Part shown: positions 61,167 to 64,000 of the stretch, piece by piece
Numbering within the stretch: the stretch's first letter is position 1
Layout of the letters: every line of letters begins with the position of its first letter
Assembly (NCBI RefSeq): GCF_002005425.1
Contig: NZ_CP019704.1
Coordinates: forward strand, 2,066,001-2,130,000
Source: Polaribacter sp. BM10
GTDB taxonomy: Bacteria; Bacteroidota; Bacteroidia; Flavobacteriales; Flavobacteriaceae
Direction of reading: 5' to 3'
DNA: 64,000 nucleotides
Program-made: the position numbers and the translations under genes
Notes under the pieces: generated by a model
The model's database searches: none
Told to the model about the DNA's origin: nothing
The model's input: only the letters and a program-made list of their open reading frames with translations

Positions 61167-63920
61167 TTAATATCTTAAATCTGCAGGCTCTAAAAAATCT
61201 ATTTTAGAGCTGTAGATTTCTTTAATATATATTTTAATCTCTTCAATAAATTCATCTAATTTTTCTTGAGTGATTTTAGTTTCTGCCTTTCTTCTTGGCA
61301 ATGCAAAATCTATTGGTAAAAAACCACTGTTAAGATTTTTAAAAGAATAAATACCTGCTTCTAAAGGTTTAGAAAAATCATAATTTTTACCTTTAGTAAA
61401 TAAATAAGTATACAATAAAACTTGTATCGCTTTTAAGTGCTTTTCATCTCTTAAATATTCAAATTCTGGCACTCTAAGATTACCACCGGTTACCATACCC
61501 GTTTTATAATCTATAATTCTTAACACTCCGTTTAACTCGTCTACTCTATCAACTTGGCCATGTAATTTAACCTTAAAATCTAACCCTTCAATTTCTATTT
61601 CTGCGGCCAAGTTTTCTTCTGTAGCAATTATTTTAAGTTGATTTTTGTCGTCTTCTAACAATTCTTTTTCTTTCGTTAGAAAATTAGTTACAAATCGATT
61701 CGCAACTTCAAAAATCAATCTGTTTTTACCTTTTGTTAAATCTCCGTTTTGAAATTGAAGTTCAAAGTGCTTTGTTACCAAATCTTTTGCTTCTTTTTGC
61801 ATTTTTTTGATGTTAGCCACAGATAAAAACTGGTTTACAAATGGTGTGTACAGCTCATCTAAAGTCTCATGAACAACGGTTCCTAAAGTATTAAAAGCTA
61901 CAGTTTCTTCAACATCATCAAACTCTTTAATTTTTAAAACTTTTTGTTTGTAAAAAGAAATAGGATTGTACAAATAATTAGTTAAAGCAGATGGCGATAT
62001 TCCTTTTTTTGCCAATTCTTTTAATCGAGCAAAAGTGGCTTCGGTTTTATGTACTTCTTTTAATTGTTGCTTGTTAGATATTACTTTTGGCGAAATATTT
62101 TTATGAACTACATCTTGTCGCATCATTTCTAACTGCGTAACAAACCTACTTTTTTCTCCACTTCCAAAAGCGTCATGTTCTGTATTGTAAAGTATAAAAA
62201 CATTCTTTGCTCTTTGCATCAATCTAAAAAAATGATATGAAAAAATAGCATCTTTTTCTCGATATGTTGGCAATCCGAAGTTGACTTTTACATCAAAAGG
62301 AATAAATGTATTTTGCTGTGAACTTGCTGGTAAAACACCTTCGTTTGTAGATGTTAAAATAATATTTTCAAAATCTAAAACACGTGTTTCTAACATTCCC
62401 ATAAGTTGTAAACCTCTTAGCGCTTCACCTTGAAAAGAAAGTGTTTCTGATGTTATTAATTGTCTAAAAAATAACATTAACGTTTTTAAATCTGTAAAAT
62501 AACTGTAAGTGCTTTGTAATGTTTTTAACTGTGTAAAAGCGGTATAAAATCTAAATAAATATTCTTTTTCTAGATCTGTAACATCTTCTTTTAAAAGATC
62601 AATTACGTCTAAAATTCTATCTAAAAAATTTGCAACTGTTGTAAAACTGCTAAACAGTGATAACAGAACTTTTTGTACATTTTCTCCGGATTTTTTTAAG
62701 AGCTGAACCAGCTTATCTTTATCTATAAAAATAAGATTTTCTTTACCAATTTTTTCAGTAAAATCATCTACTAAAGAAGCATTATTTTGTGATAATAACT
62801 TATAAATTGATTGATGTTTTAAAAACCGTACAACATCTTTGTGGTAAAATTGATTCTCTGCAGTTTTTTGGAGTTTTTCTTGAGAAATAAACAATTGAAA
62901 AATAGAAAACAGCAAGCTAGTTGTTGGTATATCTTTTAAAGGATATCCCATTGTTATGTTTATAGCATTGATGTTTTTAGGCAAAGAATTTAACGTAATT
63001 GGCAACAATGTTTCGTCTGCTAAAATTAGTGCCGTATTCTTAAAGTCAGAAAATTTTTCTAAAATTTCTCCTGCATATTTAACTTGTGTTGTGTTTTTTG
63101 ATGCACCAATTACTTGAATATTTTTTGGTTGAGATAATTTGTTACTTAAGGTTTTTAATGAATTTTTCTCATAAAACTTCCATTCCTTTTTATACTTTCT
63201 GATAAAGTTTCCTGCTTGATGGTTCGAGTTAAAAAGTTGCTCATCTAAATCCCAATAAATATCAGAATTGTTGGTTTCTAGTACTTTTTGAAATAAGAAT
63301 TCTTCTGCTTTATTTAATGCATTAAATCCTATAAAGAAGTATTTTTTTTGCTGATTATTCTTTAGATAAACATCGATATTATTACAAGCTTCTCGATACA
63401 TTAAACCCTGGTAACCAATCTTTTTTTCTAATAAAAATTGATACAAAGGATTGTAAAAATTATTTAACTTTTCTAAAAAAGCATAATGATCTTTTATAAA
63501 TTCTGTTTCTTTAAATGTGCCTGTTACAGACCATTTTTTTAATCGCTGAATATCTCTTATGTACACAAAAATTTCTCTTGTGTTTACCAAGTGTTGATCT
63601 ATTTCATTAAAATCTTGCAAAACCGTAAATGCCCAAGAAGAAAATGTATCAAAAGAATCTGGTTTTTCTTCTAAACTCTTATAAATTGTATAAAAATGGA
63701 ATAGCAATTGTATGCTATCTGCTTTGTCTATGCCAGAAACTTGCTGAATAAATTGCTCTATATTTAATGTTTCTGGTAAAAAACCAACAGATATTTTGTC
63801 TTTTAATGTTTGCTTTAAAAAAACTTTTGCTCTTTGTGATGGTAGTATAAACACCACATCTTCAAAAGATTTTGTAGTTTTTAAAATTGCGTCTAAAGTG
63901 TCAGAAATAAAAGATTGCAT
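61167..63920 (-). CDS. PD-(D/E)XK nuclease, AddB-like
   Basis: A 917-residue cytoplasmic protein. The N-terminal part (about 1-560) is helicase-like but degenerate, with VVFILPSQRAKVFLKQTL, FFIGFNALNKAEEFLFQ and LETRVLDFENIILTSTNEGVLPA. The C-terminal third (about 640-917) is a RecB-type nuclease: TVVHETLDELYTPF, GQVDRVDELNG and the catalytic RIIDYKTG. The iron-sulfur cysteines of Firmicutes AddB are absent. It resembles the AddB partner of an AddA/RecB-type helicase-nuclease; the partner would lie outside the window. Start ATG at 63920 lies in the window. Confidence 0.88.
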   Translation of the reverse strand: MQSFISDTLDAILKTTKSFEDVVFILPSQRAKVFLKQTLKDKISVGFLPETLNIEQFIQQVSGIDKADSIQLLFHFYTIYKSLEEKPDSFDTFSSWAFTVLQDFNEIDQHLVNTREIFVYIRDIQRLKKWSVTGTFKETEFIKDHYAFLEKLNNFYNPLYQFLLEKKIGYQGLMYREACNNIDVYLKNNQQKKYFFIGFNALNKAEEFLFQKVLETNNSDIYWDLDEQLFNSNHQAGNFIRKYKKEWKFYEKNSLKTLSNKLSQPKNIQVIGASKNTTQVKYAGEILEKFSDFKNTALILADETLLPITLNSLPKNINAINITMGYPLKDIPTTSLLFSIFQLFISQEKLQKTAENQFYHKDVVRFLKHQSIYKLLSQNNASLVDDFTEKIGKENLIFIDKDKLVQLLKKSGENVQKVLLSLFSSFTTVANFLDRILDVIDLLKEDVTDLEKEYLFRFYTAFTQLKTLQSTYSYFTDLKTLMLFFRQLITSETLSFQGEALRGLQLMGMLETRVLDFENIILTSTNEGVLPASSQQNTFIPFDVKVNFGLPTYREKDAIFSYHFFRLMQRAKNVFILYNTEHDAFGSGEKSRFVTQLEMMRQDVVHKNISPKVISNKQQLKEVHKTEATFARLKELAKKGISPSALTNYLYNPISFYKQKVLKIKEFDDVEETVAFNTLGTVVHETLDELYTPFVNQFLSVANIKKMQKEAKDLVTKHFELQFQNGDLTKGKNRLIFEVANRFVTNFLTKEKELLEDDKNQLKIIATEENLAAEIEIEGLDFKVKLHGQVDRVDELNGVLRIIDYKTGMVTGGNLRVPEFEYLRDEKHLKAIQVLLYTYLFTKGKNYDFSKPLEAGIYSFKNLNSGFLPIDFALPRRKAETKITQEKLDEFIEEIKIYIKEIYSSKIDFLEPADLRY

Positions 63921-64000
63921 AGCTTTTTTTGAGATTCAATTGGTTTTCTAAATTACAAAAACTTACTTTTATAGCGAGTACAACTTTCTAATTAATTTCT

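Noticed and set aside
1..64000. Search for mobile elements, CRISPR arrays, prophage, toxin-antitoxin or known defence systems.
   Set aside because: No transposase, integrase, repeat-spacer array or recognised defence gene was seen; the AddB-like protein is a repair nuclease and the SdpI protein alone is not a system.

Overview
The window is about 64 kb of AT-rich, densely coding chromosome from a marine-type Bacteroidetes bacterium, most likely a Flavobacteriaceae member near Polaribacter or Tenacibaculum (inference). The evidence is the gliding-motility lipoprotein GldH, a PorZ-like type IX secretion protein with a sorting tail, TonB-dependent receptors, many short-signal lipoproteins, families largely confined to Bacteroidetes (DUF4837, DUF6370), and promoters with the Bacteroidetes -7 element TAnnTTTG. 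I see no insertion sequence, prophage, CRISPR array, integrase or attachment site. The one RNA gene is tRNA-Cys(GCA).

Layout. 1-2.0 kb: the 3' part of an outer-membrane barrel protein. 2.0-7.9 kb (minus): an RND efflux operon (TolC, adaptor, permease) ending in a DUF2892 membrane protein. 8.1-12.8 kb (minus): cytochrome bd oxidase (cydAB), a cytochrome c/DUF3365 lipoprotein with thioredoxin, a Crp/Fnr regulator and a 43-residue membrane protein. 12.9-18.6 kb (minus): a second RND operon. 18.8-22.1 kb (plus): metallophosphoesterase, acyltransferase-like protein, TesB thioesterase, SdpI protein. 22-27.6 kb (minus): TonB receptor, recO, porZ. 27.7-30.9 kb: CYTH protein, TrhA/PlsC pair, trpS. 31-40.1 kb (minus): nine collinear genes from ricT and gldH through a class A PBP, CoA-transferase, exonuclease III and lytic transglycosylase to DUF4837. 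40.5-44.7 kb: trhO, asd, a ferredoxin-type reductase, LysE. 44.7-49.5 kb: M1 aminopeptidase, a subtilase with a large insertion, a metallo-beta-lactamase-fold hydrolase. 49.6-64 kb: mainly housekeeping genes (tRNA-Cys, folB, glnS, pgk, holB) plus TspO, AKR, MOSC, enoyl-CoA hydratase, MATE, universal stress protein and an AddB-like nuclease.

The strongest unexplained signal is regulatory. Three minus-strand promoters (first RND operon, cydAB, cytochrome c/thioredoxin) each carry the dyad GTAAC-N4-GTTAC, with at most one change, centred exactly 33 bp upstream of the centre of a TAnnTTTG -7 element. A fourth promoter, for the 43-residue membrane protein, has the FNR-like dyad TGAT-N4-ATCA at the same 33 bp spacing. 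This looks like class II activation by Crp/Fnr proteins. The Crp/Fnr gene lies among these operons, and its recognition helix has Val where CRP and FNR have Glu, matching loss of the G that Glu reads. I infer a local redox or respiratory-stress regulon joining efflux, a high-affinity oxidase, a haem sensor-like lipoprotein and thioredoxin.

A second signal is a pair of related intergenic hairpin elements, at 5448-5533 inside the first RND operon and at 41683-41767 upstream of asd.
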